A stretch of 64,000 nt of DNA. It comes from Candidatus Calescibacterium sp. (lineage in GTDB: Bacteria > Calescibacteriota > Calescibacteriia > Calescibacteriales > Calescibacteriaceae). Of this stretch, positions 17,033-25,787 are shown one piece after another. The stretch covers positions 1 through 64,000 of the forward strand of contig JANXBU010000002.1 in assembly GCA_025060505.1 (NCBI GenBank), given 5' to 3'. The notes beneath the pieces were generated by a model, which ran no database searches, had not been told where the DNA came from, and worked only from the letters and a program-made list of their open reading frames with translations. Numbering within the stretch: position 1 is the first letter of the stretch; each line of letters begins with the position of its first letter. A program made the position numbers and the translations under genes.

Positions 17033-17941
17033 ATGATCCTGTATGTATCAGAAGGAGGACTTGGGAACCAAATATTCCAATACATGTTCCTGAAAAAATT
17101 GCAAGCAAATGAACTGAATAATGAAAAAATTATCGCGTACGGTTTTGAAGAAATCAAAGAAGTTTTTGATGGAATAGATATAATAACAATACAAAATCCA
17201 TTCAAGTCTATAAAAAGAATTCACAAGCTAAGAAAGCTATATTACAACTACAACGACATTATATACTTTATAAGAAAATTACTAGTGTATCTCGGTGAAA
17301 GAAAAATCATATCATACATCTCCACAAAAAAAATCCATGTTGGTGGAATGAAAACCGAAACACCAGAGTATGAAATAAATTCCGGAATAATCAAAAGAAT
17401 AATTTTTTTAGAACCGGGTTTTTTCCAAGGGGAGAAGTTCTTTGATCGTTCCCACTTAAAAATAAAATTGAAAGAAAATCTTGTGAAGAAAGCTCAGAAA
17501 TTACTTTCTATATGCCCCAAGAATTCTTATAAAGTCTTCGTACATGTCAGACTCAAAGACTACGAGAATTATAGAGTATTCGGTAAAAGCGTAATATTAC
17601 CAACTTCATACTATGAGAATCTAATAAACTGGTTTAAGAACAACAGAGAAAATCCCTTCTTCATATTCATAAGCGACGATCCAGAAAAGGTAGAGAAAAC
17701 ATTCAGACACATAGATCAGAAATTGATTTCAAGAAACAACTATGCAATAGATTTTGCAATAATGACACTATGCAATGCAGGTATATTATCTCCAAGCACA
17801 TTTTCCTGGTGGGGAGCATTTCTTATGCAGAAAAGAGATATAGTTTTCGCACCGAGATACTGGCTTGGATGGAAAAGCAAAATAGAATATCCGCCCCACA
17901 TACTAGAATCAGAAATCTTCACAAAAGTAGATGTCACTTAA
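17033..17941 (+). CDS. Alpha-1,2-fucosyltransferase-like glycosyltransferase (GT11)
   Basis: A 302-residue GT11-family protein. The GDP-sugar-binding motif VHVRLKDYENY (family HxRxxDY), the N-terminal GGLGNQIFQYMFLKKL and the C-terminal LSPSTFSWWGAFL are all family hallmarks. The enzyme transfers fucose from GDP-fucose to a surface glycan at the inner membrane. GDP-fucose would come from gmd at 42.5 kb. A TATAGA hexamer ends 6 nt before the ATG and there is no Shine-Dalgarno. The GT9 gene follows 62 nt later and is probably in the same unit. Confidence 0.85.
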   Translation: MILYVSEGGLGNQIFQYMFLKKLQANELNNEKIIAYGFEEIKEVFDGIDIITIQNPFKSIKRIHKLRKLYYNYNDIIYFIRKLLVYLGERKIISYISTKKIHVGGMKTETPEYEINSGIIKRIIFLEPGFFQGEKFFDRSHLKIKLKENLVKKAQKLLSICPKNSYKVFVHVRLKDYENYRVFGKSVILPTSYYENLINWFKNNRENPFFIFISDDPEKVEKTFRHIDQKLISRNNYAIDFAIMTLCNAGILSPSTFSWWGAFLMQKRDIVFAPRYWLGWKSKIEYPPHILESEIFTKVDVT

Positions 17942-18003
17942 AGTCCCGAAAATTCAAGTATCGTTCATTATATATCAAAGATAAAATATAGATTATTCCA
18001 AAA

Positions 18004-19014
18004 ATGAAAACATATTTGAAGTGCGCAATTTCTGTTTCAGGAGGATTAGGAGACATGATATCTTTCATACCTATATTTACAAAATTTCCCGGCTTCCTTG
18101 TTCTCTCAGATTTATACAAAGAGCTTTTTTCTCTGTATGATCTTGATGTAATTTGGTGGGAGGAAAAAAAATCAGAAGTTGAAAACTTCTTGAAAATATC
18201 TTTTGAAATAAGAAAGAGAAAGCCAAATTTCGTATATGGAACATATCCGAACGGGAGAAGAATAAATGTTCTTCTAACACTCTCTTCTGGCATAAAAATA
18301 TTCTGTGATGATCAAAATTATTCATTCAAAAGATTAACCAGCATTGCAAAGATTTTCCCCAAAGCATACCCAATATACATACCATTTGGTAAAAAAGAAA
18401 GTTATGTCTCCATAAATTCAAAAATTCTTGGAGTCGTTCCAGATTATCCATTTGATCTTAAAGAGAAAGAAGAGTATAAAGAGGAAGCTGAATTATTTTC
18501 CAAAGAAAAATATATAGCAATCCATCCAACTTCAAGATATGAGTCAAGACAATGGGACTTAGAAAAATTTATAGGTATATCAAAGAGAATACTGAAAAAA
18601 GGGTTCAAAGTACTTTTCATTCTCGGCAAGGGTGAAGAACAAACACTGAAAGCTATAATAAATCAACTTATGAGCGAAATCGCGGTCAAAAAGATACACA
18701 TACTCTATGGAGAGCCGCTAACGAAAGTAATATCCTATGTAAAAAGAGCGCATATGTTCGTTGGGAATGATTCAGCTATTGCACACATTGCAGGCGTATC
18801 TGGCATAAAAACATTTGTTATATACGGATATACAAGATACTACCATACAGCACCTTATGGAGCAGAAGTTATCAGATTAGATCTACCCTGTTCACCTTGC
18901 TACAATTTTGCAAAAGGAGAATTGGCTGTACCCAAAGAATGTAAATACAACATCGCTTGCCTCAGAAATATAACAGAAGACATGGTATGGGGCAAGATAA
19001 GTAATTTTATATAA
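18004..19014 (+). CDS. Glycosyltransferase family 9 (heptosyltransferase-like)
   Basis: A 336-residue GT9 enzyme. The N-terminal GGLGDMISFIP, the donor-domain AIHPTSRYESRQWDLEKFIGI, and FVGNDSAIAHIAGVSGIKT are typical of ADP-heptose:LPS heptosyltransferases. It would act at the cytoplasmic face on LPS core or a related glycan. The specific sugar is not predictable. It follows the fucosyltransferase on the same strand. Confidence 0.88.
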   Translation: MKTYLKCAISVSGGLGDMISFIPIFTKFPGFLVLSDLYKELFSLYDLDVIWWEEKKSEVENFLKISFEIRKRKPNFVYGTYPNGRRINVLLTLSSGIKIFCDDQNYSFKRLTSIAKIFPKAYPIYIPFGKKESYVSINSKILGVVPDYPFDLKEKEEYKEEAELFSKEKYIAIHPTSRYESRQWDLEKFIGISKRILKKGFKVLFILGKGEEQTLKAIINQLMSEIAVKKIHILYGEPLTKVISYVKRAHMFVGNDSAIAHIAGVSGIKTFVIYGYTRYYHTAPYGAEVIRLDLPCSPCYNFAKGELAVPKECKYNIACLRNITEDMVWGKISNFI

Positions 19015-19059
19015 CAAGTAAACGTAATTCATAATGGATATCATAACCCATATTATCTT

Positions 19060-19626
19060 CTAATTTCTTGTATCATCTTTGATCTTTAATTTTATGCTTA
19101 CAGCTCCCCTGATTTCTCCAACTGAATATCCAGTAGCTTTATCATCTGGATACTTTTGCTTCAAGAAATTTCTCACATCATCTGGTATCTCATTTTTCCC
19201 ATGGCAGTAAAGGCAAACAGGCTGAATTGTTATTGTTTTGAAGTATCTCAAATATTTCCCATCCTTTTCTTGAACTATTTCATAATATTCAGCCGGGATA
19301 TCTTTCATGGAAGAGAGTTTTTTCAAAATATTAAGCTCATACTTATCTGGTGCATTCTCTTTGTTCCTGTATTTCTCTGAAATTCTTCTTATGTAAACGT
19401 TGTGTTTTTGCTGGTGTTTCTTTATTATTTCCTGAGACATCTCAGAACAAACCTGAACTGCGCCAATAACTCCACCCTTCTGTATTTCTTTGAGCAAAAC
19501 CTCTCTGACGGAATTTATGAGCTCATCAGAAATGGAACGAGCTAAATTAAGCTCTGCGTTTTCATTTGCAAAAACACCAAAGCCAAGGACAAAAAATAGT
19601 AAAGAAAGAAGAAAAGAATAGATCAT
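19060..19626 (-). CDS. Exported DUF3365 (Tll0287-like) c-type heme protein
   Basis: A 188-residue protein with an N-terminal signal peptide (cleavage near VFA-NE). The c-type heme motif CLYCH lies near residue 138. The preceding QVCSEMSQEI and YIRRISEKYRNKENAPD segments are typical of the DUF3365/Tll0287-like fold, a PAS-like single-heme sensor or redox domain. Heme would be attached in the periplasm. The role is unknown; the domain occurs both free and fused to sensor kinases. It converges on the GT9 gene. Confidence 0.82.
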   Translation of the reverse strand: MIYSFLLSLLFFVLGFGVFANENAELNLARSISDELINSVREVLLKEIQKGGVIGAVQVCSEMSQEIIKKHQQKHNVYIRRISEKYRNKENAPDKYELNILKKLSSMKDIPAEYYEIVQEKDGKYLRYFKTITIQPVCLYCHGKNEIPDDVRNFLKQKYPDDKATGYSVGEIRGAVSIKLKIKDDTRN

Positions 19627-19771
19627 AGCAATATAATATATAAATGAAATATGAGATGAGATAAAAAACGCTTTGATTCATAACCTGTTTCTTCACTTTG
19701 AAACCTGAAATAATTTTTGTTTCTGTTTTATAGATTAAAGCAAAAAAGAATATTTACATTATAAAGAATAA

Positions 19772-20689
19772 ATGACACTAGTATATATAGGAGAAAACTC
19801 TGGATTCTGCTTTGGAGTTAAAAGGGCTATAGATAAAACTCTGGAGTTAGCAGAAAAAGGTAAAGTAAAAACCTTAGGATATGTAATCCACAATGAACAA
19901 GCAGTCAGGAGACTAAAGGAAAAAGGTGTAGAAATAATAGAAAACCCAGAAGAACTAGATAATAACGGCGCATTTACAGTCATAAGAACACATGGAGTAA
20001 AAAAAGACTTATTAGAAAAATTAAAAAGCAGCAACATAAATTTCTTCGATGCAACCTGTCCATTTGTTATAAGATCACAGAGAATAGTTGAGAAGTTTTC
20101 AGATCAGGGTTATGGCATAATAATTTTCGGAGATCCCAAACATCCTGAAGTGGTCGGGGTTGTATCTTATGCAAAAACAGAAAATGTTTTTGTTGTTCAG
20201 AAACCAGAAGATGTTTCAAATATCCCGCCGATAAAAAAATTTTTGGTTGTATCACAGACAACACAGAAATTAGATGAATTCATTGAAATTGTCAAAAAAG
20301 TTATAGAAAGAGGTTTTGAGGTAAGAGTCTTCAACACTGTTTGTGAAGTAACAGTAGACGCTCAAAAAGAAGCTTATGAGATAGCCAAACTATCTGATGT
20401 AGTTATAGTGGTCGGAGGAAAAATGAGCTCAAACACAGATAAGCTTTACAAAGTATGCAAAGGTATAACAGAATCACACAAGGTAGAAACCGCAGAAGAA
20501 CTTGAGTCTGAGTGGATTACTAACAGAAATAAAATAGGTGTTGTTGCTGGGACATCTACTCCTGATTGGATAATAAAAGATGTCATAAACAAAATAAAAT
20601 CCATAAAATCTGACAAAGTAGAGATTGTTCGTGTAGGACAGAAAAACAGATACTCCGCGGAATCTATCTTGGAAGAATTTGGTTCATAA
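19772..20689 (+). CDS. ispH: 4-hydroxy-3-methylbut-2-enyl diphosphate reductase
   Basis: A 305-residue IspH/LytB, the last step of the MEP pathway, making IPP and DMAPP. Cluster Cys are in SGFCFGV (Cys13), DATCPFV and NTVCEVT. The substrate-binding THG, HPEVVG, SQTTQ and SSNTDKL motifs are present. TATAAA ends exactly 6 nt before the ATG and no Shine-Dalgarno is visible, so a leaderless start is likely. With ispF (13.0 kb) it shows that the cell uses the MEP route. Confidence 0.96.
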   Translation: MTLVYIGENSGFCFGVKRAIDKTLELAEKGKVKTLGYVIHNEQAVRRLKEKGVEIIENPEELDNNGAFTVIRTHGVKKDLLEKLKSSNINFFDATCPFVIRSQRIVEKFSDQGYGIIIFGDPKHPEVVGVVSYAKTENVFVVQKPEDVSNIPPIKKFLVVSQTTQKLDEFIEIVKKVIERGFEVRVFNTVCEVTVDAQKEAYEIAKLSDVVIVVGGKMSSNTDKLYKVCKGITESHKVETAEELESEWITNRNKIGVVAGTSTPDWIIKDVINKIKSIKSDKVEIVRVGQKNRYSAESILEEFGS

Positions 20690-20827
20690 AAGCAAATTAC
20701 TTAAATGCTTTTCCAAGAAATTCTACCCAAAGTTTATTCTGGATTCCGTAAGTAGAACCCCAAAAAACATTCTTGCTACCTTAATTTCCTAATTAGAAAG
20801 AATAAATAAGACAAAAAAGTCAAAATT

Positions 20828-20857
20828 TTGAACTATTATCTAAAATAAAATTATACT
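20828..20857 (+). promoter_or_regulatory. Promoter of the AgmX-like gene
   Basis: TTGAAC (20828-20833), an 18-nt spacer and TATACT (20852-20857); the ATG at 20866 is 8 nt further on. The predicted start of transcription falls within two bases of the start codon, again leaving no leader. Confidence 0.6.
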
Positions 20858-20865
20858 TTTATCGT

Positions 20866-21849
20866 ATGCAGGCCCAAAGAGTAGAAAATGTATATAAAAA
20901 GCTCGCGGATATATTCATTCCATACGATACAGATGAAAAAAAAGAGAAAAGGACACTATATCCACTATTTGCTTCATTCCTTATTTTCTGGATTGTAGTA
21001 ATATACCTTTCTTCAAAAGTTCATGTTACAATAGATGAAGACACAATAGAAATAGAGAAAATACCAGAGAGATTTGCCCAAATAATAGTTCCAGAATTTG
21101 TTGAGGAGAAAAAGCAGGAAGCTGCTAAAAAGGAAGAAAAGAAAGAAACAAAACAAGTAGCGGAAGAGACATCAAAAGTTGAGCAGAAACAAACCGGTGG
21201 AGAAGAACAACAACAGATGACAGCCCAGCAGAAGAAGGAAATTATAAGAGAAAAGGTTAGAACCACCGGTGTTCTCGCTTTACTTACAGCAAGAGGAGAG
21301 GGGGGGAGCCCAATTGCAGAGATACTTGGAGGAGGGGTAGCTCAAAATCTTGACGAAATACTTGGAGGGATAAGCGGAGTTAGAGCAGCGGGTTCTGGTG
21401 AGGAGTTAAAACCTCTTGAGCTTGGCGCCGGAGGAATTAAAAGACGAGAAACAGATATAGGAGAACTAGCTGCAAAGGGAGGAAAAGAAGTTGAGCTTGG
21501 TGAGAAAAAAGTAGCAGCAGTTCAATCCAAAATAGCCACAGAAGCTCCAGAAATCGAAGGACAAATGGATGAAGAAACTGTAAGAAAAATTGCACTGAAA
21601 AACCAATCATCACTCAAATACTGCTTCCAGAAGGCCCAAATGAGAAACCCAGAACTCAGCGGAAAAATAGTGGTTAGACTAACCATAGATGCGGACGGAA
21701 ATGTATCAGATATATCAGTAGAACAATCTACTATTAATGATCAGGAAATGGTTTCCTGTGTTATCAGAATGGTTAAAAGATGGAAATTTCCTGCAACCGG
21801 TGGAGAAGTTAATATAACATTCCCACTGGTATTTATGTCTGTCTCATAA
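20866..21849 (+). CDS. TonB/AgmX-type periplasm-spanning protein
   Basis: A 327-residue protein with a cytoplasmic N-terminus, one membrane helix (about residues 30-50), a long Lys/Glu/Gln-rich linker (75-125), a Gly-rich middle, and a C-terminal domain (about 225-327) with LKYCFQKAQMRNPELSGKIVV and ISVEQSTINDQEM...RWKFP. That domain matches the AgmX/PglI/GltJ C-terminal fold of myxobacteria and the related TonB domain, which transmit proton-motive energy to the envelope. A matching ExbD is at 46.5 kb. The TetR gene follows. Confidence 0.82.
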   Translation: MQAQRVENVYKKLADIFIPYDTDEKKEKRTLYPLFASFLIFWIVVIYLSSKVHVTIDEDTIEIEKIPERFAQIIVPEFVEEKKQEAAKKEEKKETKQVAEETSKVEQKQTGGEEQQQMTAQQKKEIIREKVRTTGVLALLTARGEGGSPIAEILGGGVAQNLDEILGGISGVRAAGSGEELKPLELGAGGIKRRETDIGELAAKGGKEVELGEKKVAAVQSKIATEAPEIEGQMDEETVRKIALKNQSSLKYCFQKAQMRNPELSGKIVVRLTIDADGNVSDISVEQSTINDQEMVSCVIRMVKRWKFPATGGEVNITFPLVFMSVS

Positions 21850-21918
21850 TTAAATCTTATTGAAATTCTTAAATTCTAATCTCATCTTGACAAATTTAAG
21901 AAAAAGGAGGCTCAAGAT

Positions 21919-22491
21919 ATGAGAGGGAGAAAAAGTATAAAAGATGAAAAAAGAAGAAAAATTCTCGAGCTTTCTAAAAAGGTATTCGCTAAATACGGAT
22001 TTGCCAAAACAACAATGGAAGATATCGGAAGCGAAATCGGATTTACCGCAGCTGCAATATACTACTACTTTGAGTCAAAAGATCATCTTTTCAAGGAATG
22101 TATAGTAGACGAGCTAACAAAAGTTATTGATAAAATTGAACAAGAAATAAAAGCAGTAAATCAACCAGTTGAGAAACTCAAAAAGTACATAGAAATTAAG
22201 GTTTCTATGACAAGAGATGTTGTAAAAAACTTAAATATGACAAAAGATGTACTGGAAGAGATGAAAGGAGAAGTTTCAAAACTTGGACTCAAAGATTTAG
22301 CTACAAGGGAATACAAAATAATCGAAGAGATAATGAAACAGGGAATGGAATCAAATATCTTCAGAACAGTAGAAATAAAAAAAGTTGCTTTTATAATAAA
22401 TGCAATTGTCAAAGAACTTATATCTACAGAGGATAGAAAAAAAGATATAGAAGACATATTTGATATAATACTCAGAGGAATTCAAAAATAA
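21919..22491 (+). CDS. TetR-family transcriptional regulator
   Basis: A 190-residue regulator. The N-terminal helix-turn-helix (ILELSKKVFAKYGFAKTTMEDIGSEIGFT then YYYFESKDHLF) is a typical TetR DNA-binding domain; the helical remainder is the ligand/dimer domain, whose ligand is unknown. It has a strong AAGGAGG ribosome-binding site, unlike most neighbours. It is translationally coupled to the next gene (GTG start 1 nt after its stop), which may be part of its regulon or a partner. Confidence 0.92.
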   Translation: MRGRKSIKDEKRRKILELSKKVFAKYGFAKTTMEDIGSEIGFTAAAIYYYFESKDHLFKECIVDELTKVIDKIEQEIKAVNQPVEKLKKYIEIKVSMTRDVVKNLNMTKDVLEEMKGEVSKLGLKDLATREYKIIEEIMKQGMESNIFRTVEIKKVAFIINAIVKELISTEDRKKDIEDIFDIILRGIQK

Positions 22492-22492
22492 A

Positions 22493-23149
22493 GTGTTAGA
22501 GGAAAACACCAAAATCGAAAAAATATTCTCAGATACATTATCAAAACTCATCAGAATTACCAACAAAACATCAAACAGAAAAAAACACAAATCAAGAAAA
22601 ATCGTGATAAAAATAAACGAAAAGAACGATTGTGTATTGAACGAAAAACTCTCCATACTCAAAGATTTTGTTACAGATCTACCCCCCTTTGAAAAACATG
22701 ATTTTGTATCAATTCTGATGGCTGAACTGAATCTGGAGAATATTAAGCAAATAAACAAAATAAAAGAAAATAGAAAAAGTGAATTTTTCTATATCAAGAC
22801 AGAAAACAGAATACACAAAATACTCTTTTCCTTATGGATAGAGCTACTTACAGGAATAGACATAAAAAAGGATTTTGGAATAAACCGAGACTTACTTTTC
22901 GAGTTAGAGACAAACTACCGATTCCCCATCTCATCCCTTGAATTCATATCTACAAAAAATATGATAAAAGCTTTATCTAAATCTGCAAAACTTATCTCGC
23001 AAGGTATGAAGCTCGTGACAGAAAATCTTGAATCAAAAGCCGTAGGAATTGTACTATCTGTAGCTGTTCCAAAGACAAAAGAATTAATCGTAATCAAAGG
23101 ATCAGAAAGATTTCTTGAAAGAATTTCTCCCATAACTCAAAGTTCTTGA
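22493..23149 (+). CDS. Unknown protein coupled to TetR
   Basis: I do not recognise this 218-residue protein, which starts with GTG one base after the TetR stop. It is Lys- and Glu-rich with no signal peptide or membrane helix, so it is probably cytoplasmic. Hydrophobic patterning in residues 100-200 (KILFSLWIELLTGI, GIVLSVAVPKTKELIVIKG) suggests a folded helical domain. Its last 48 bp overlap the convergent GT2 gene. The tight coupling suggests a function linked to the regulator, but the role is open. Confidence 0.65.
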   Translation: MLEENTKIEKIFSDTLSKLIRITNKTSNRKKHKSRKIVIKINEKNDCVLNEKLSILKDFVTDLPPFEKHDFVSILMAELNLENIKQINKIKENRKSEFFYIKTENRIHKILFSLWIELLTGIDIKKDFGINRDLLFELETNYRFPISSLEFISTKNMIKALSKSAKLISQGMKLVTENLESKAVGIVLSVAVPKTKELIVIKGSERFLERISPITQSS

Positions 23150-24100
23150 TATTCTCCCAAAATCAAAAGCAATATTCATAATCCAGAAAACAAAAGGTAG
23201 AAATAAAAAAGTCTTCAAATCAGAATGTTTCCTGTATTTTGAAAGCTTGATCAGATAAAAAATATAAAAAAATATCAAAAGAATCAAAAACGAAAAATAT
23301 GAGAAAACAAAAGATGAAGTAAGAGCAAAAAACAAAAACAGAATAAATTTATGCACAAAAAATCCAGACATTTTTAGACCATGCTTTCTATATATATCTA
23401 CTCTCCCCTTTCCGTATCTTACCATCCACCTCCATATTTCCGATACTTCATCTCTTGTATGATGAAAAGATATTGCCTTCGGATTAATGAAGAATTTTAC
23501 ATCTGGAAAAGTTTTCTTTATTCTTACTGATATATCCATATCTTCACAGCCATACTTCAAATCTTCGTCAAACATTATCTTGAATAGCTCTCTTTTTCCA
23601 AGACATATTCCAGTATGAAAGAACTGTGTTTCATAAGTGTGCTCCTTTAACAGACTATATCCTCCTCCAGGATGGTTCAAAATTCCTTGACACTTACCCC
23701 AAATTGACTTTGATTGATCTGGTAAAACAACTCCGCAGACAACTCCACAATTTTCGTAATTACGAAAAACATCAACAAGCTCTTTAAACCAACCTTTCTG
23801 AAATCTCATTCCATCATCTAAAAACAGTATCAAATCTCCTAAAGCATTATTTATACCTATATTCCTTTGATACGACCAGTTCGAAACCTCGGAATATATA
23901 AATCTCAGATTTTTTATACGAAGATCTTTCAATTCGCTCTGTAAATCCAAATCTGATCTACCAGCATATACAACTATATATTCTTTATAACCACCACTTA
24001 CTGTTTCAGAAAAACTTTTGAGTGTTTTTACAAGATTATATGATGATTGATCTATTTTTGTTATTGTTATTACAGAAATATTTTCAAGACTGAAAGACAT
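23102..24100 (-). CDS. Glycosyltransferase family 2 with C-terminal membrane segments
   Basis: A 332-residue GT2 enzyme. The GT-A fold includes the strand ISVITITKIDQSS-like N-terminus, SYQRNIGINNALGDLILFLDDGM with the DDG metal/nucleotide motif, and the later GCEDMDISVRIKK (ED base region). Two hydrophobic segments near residues 245-290 would anchor it to the membrane. It probably adds a sugar in surface glycan assembly; donor and acceptor are unknown. The 3' end overlaps the convergent unknown gene by 48 bp. Only 22 bp separate its start from the divergent mlaE-type gene. Confidence 0.88.
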   Translation of the reverse strand: MSFSLENISVITITKIDQSSYNLVKTLKSFSETVSGGYKEYIVVYAGRSDLDLQSELKDLRIKNLRFIYSEVSNWSYQRNIGINNALGDLILFLDDGMRFQKGWFKELVDVFRNYENCGVVCGVVLPDQSKSIWGKCQGILNHPGGGYSLLKEHTYETQFFHTGICLGKRELFKIMFDEDLKYGCEDMDISVRIKKTFPDVKFFINPKAISFHHTRDEVSEIWRWMVRYGKGRVDIYRKHGLKMSGFFVHKFILFLFFALTSSFVFSYFSFLILLIFFYIFYLIKLSKYRKHSDLKTFLFLPFVFWIMNIAFDFGRISRTLSYGRNSFKKSF

Positions 24101-24122
24101 AATTTATAATTATTTTATCTTT

Positions 24123-24833
24123 ATGAGAGAACTAATTTCTTTCATTTTTTCGGTTATAAGAAAAACTCCTTCAACAGATATTGTACAATTTATATACAGC
24201 TTCGGAAGAGTTCTCGGAGAAACATTTCTTCCTTTAATAATATTCGGAACGGCTCTCGGAGTTAGCATATCTATTGAATTCATTCTGGCACTCAAAGTAA
24301 TAGGAGGAGAAGCTATTTCATCTTATTTTATAACAATTACAGTTCTAAGAGAAATTGGACCTATGATTGCCGGCTCAATGGTAGTTATAAGATCTGGAAC
24401 AAGAATAACAGCAGAGATTTCTTCTATGAAAGATAGAGGTATACTGATTTCTCTTGAAGTTTTTCCTGTTGACTCATTCAGCTATATTGCTCTTCCAAGA
24501 TTTTGGGCTATAGTTTTTGCAACGGTTGTCTTTCTTCCATTATCCATACTCCTGTGTTTTGCTTCAGCTTATTTTCTTGTCACATATGCATATGGTGTAT
24601 CATCTGGTATGTTTTGGGATGGTGTAATTTCTGCCGGAAGTACCAGAGATATTTTTGTTGGATTTATCAAGTGCTTCATAATAGGTCTATCAAATGCTAC
24701 TTTCTCTGTCTTTTACGGATGGAATGCTAAGGAAGGAGCAGAAGGTCTTTCAGAAGCAGTCAAAAAATCTATAAACAAAGCTGTGGTTCTCGGAATAGTC
24801 ATAAACTATATACTATCGGTCATCTTCTTTTGA
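24123..24833 (+). CDS. MlaE/YrbE-family ABC transporter permease
   Basis: A 236-residue inner-membrane protein with five or six helices. LREIGPMIAGSMVVIRSGTRITAEISSMKDRG and the following ALEV-like VFPVDSFSYIALPRFWA match the MlaE domain, the permease of phospholipid transport between outer and inner membranes. It lacks a neighbouring ATPase (MlaF) or MCE protein (MlaD). TATAAT lies 12 nt before the ATG within the tiny 22-bp divergent spacer. The last 21 bp overlap trmB on the other strand. Confidence 0.88.
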   Translation: MRELISFIFSVIRKTPSTDIVQFIYSFGRVLGETFLPLIIFGTALGVSISIEFILALKVIGGEAISSYFITITVLREIGPMIAGSMVVIRSGTRITAEISSMKDRGILISLEVFPVDSFSYIALPRFWAIVFATVVFLPLSILLCFASAYFLVTYAYGVSSGMFWDGVISAGSTRDIFVGFIKCFIIGLSNATFSVFYGWNAKEGAEGLSEAVKKSINKAVVLGIVINYILSVIFF

Positions 24834-25745
24834 TAAAACATCTGATATATATCTTACAAATCTCAAAATCCCGTCAGTTCTCAATATCTCGCTAAATTCA
24901 GATACATCTATTAAATATTTTTCTTCTATATCCTCAATTAAAAGAAAAAATTTTTGAACAAATCCTTTTTCTGAAATAAGAGTCTCCACTACTATTTTTC
25001 TCTCATCAAAGTAAGAATCTAGAAATTTAGCCACTACCTGATCTTTTAATCTTATCTCTTCTTCTCTAATACTTCGGAGATAATTGAGAATTTGGTCTAA
25101 TGACATTTTCTTCGGTATCACCATAGCTGTGTCCCTATATGATATTTCTAAAAATTTTATCTCATTTGTTTGACTATCTGGATCTTTTGACTGTTTTTTT
25201 GTTAATACTATCTCATATATTTTTCTTCCTTCTTCTAACCATTTTTTTTCGTATTTCGTAATAGGTTGATCTACATGAATCTGTGAGCTTCTTACTTCAA
25301 ATATACCTTCTGCCTGCTGAGCAGTATATTCCACAAGATCATAGTAATCTGTTCTGATAATTATCTGGCCTTCGCTCTTGATCTTCTTTGCAAACAAAAG
25401 CAATACTTCCCTTCTCGTTATTCTTCTTCTGTGATGTCTTTTTTTGAACCAAGGACATGGATAGTTTATGTATAACTTCTCCACAGAATTATCTTCAACA
25501 AGCAGCTGAAACCCCCAAAAAGCATCTATTTTAACAAAAAATAGATTTGGGATATAATTATTCCTGAGCTTCCTTACAAGCTTTCTAATAGAAGCATCAG
25601 AAACTTCAAAGCCAAGAACGATTTTATCTGGATTCTGCTTTGCAATCTCTACAAGAAACTGAGCATTTCCAAAACCTACCTCAACCAAATCCGCTTTCAG
25701 CCTACCCGAAAATTTCCTGTAGTCAATGTATTGCTGATACGGCAA
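24813..25745 (-). CDS. trmB: tRNA (guanine-N7-)-methyltransferase
   Basis: A 310-residue TrmB that methylates G46 of tRNA. The SAM-binding VEVGFGNAQFLVEIAKQNP, GFEVSDASIRKL, and catalytic-loop INYPCPWFKKRHHRRRI segments are clear. About 100 C-terminal residues extend beyond the usual E. coli-size enzyme, similar to the long TrmB of some thermophiles such as Aquifex. The segment NYPCPWFKKRHHRRR corresponds to the family DPWPKKRHxKRR, with Asp-Pro-Trp reading Tyr-Pro-Cys-Pro-Trp. The gene converges on and overlaps the mlaE-type gene. Confidence 0.92.
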   Translation of the reverse strand: MPYQQYIDYRKFSGRLKADLVEVGFGNAQFLVEIAKQNPDKIVLGFEVSDASIRKLVRKLRNNYIPNLFFVKIDAFWGFQLLVEDNSVEKLYINYPCPWFKKRHHRRRITRREVLLLFAKKIKSEGQIIIRTDYYDLVEYTAQQAEGIFEVRSSQIHVDQPITKYEKKWLEEGRKIYEIVLTKKQSKDPDSQTNEIKFLEISYRDTAMVIPKKMSLDQILNYLRSIREEEIRLKDQVVAKFLDSYFDERKIVVETLISEKGFVQKFFLLIEDIEEKYLIDVSEFSEILRTDGILRFVRYISDVLSKEDDR

Positions 25746-25787
25746 TTTTTGAGAAATATATCACAAATATTACAAAGTTTATATAAA

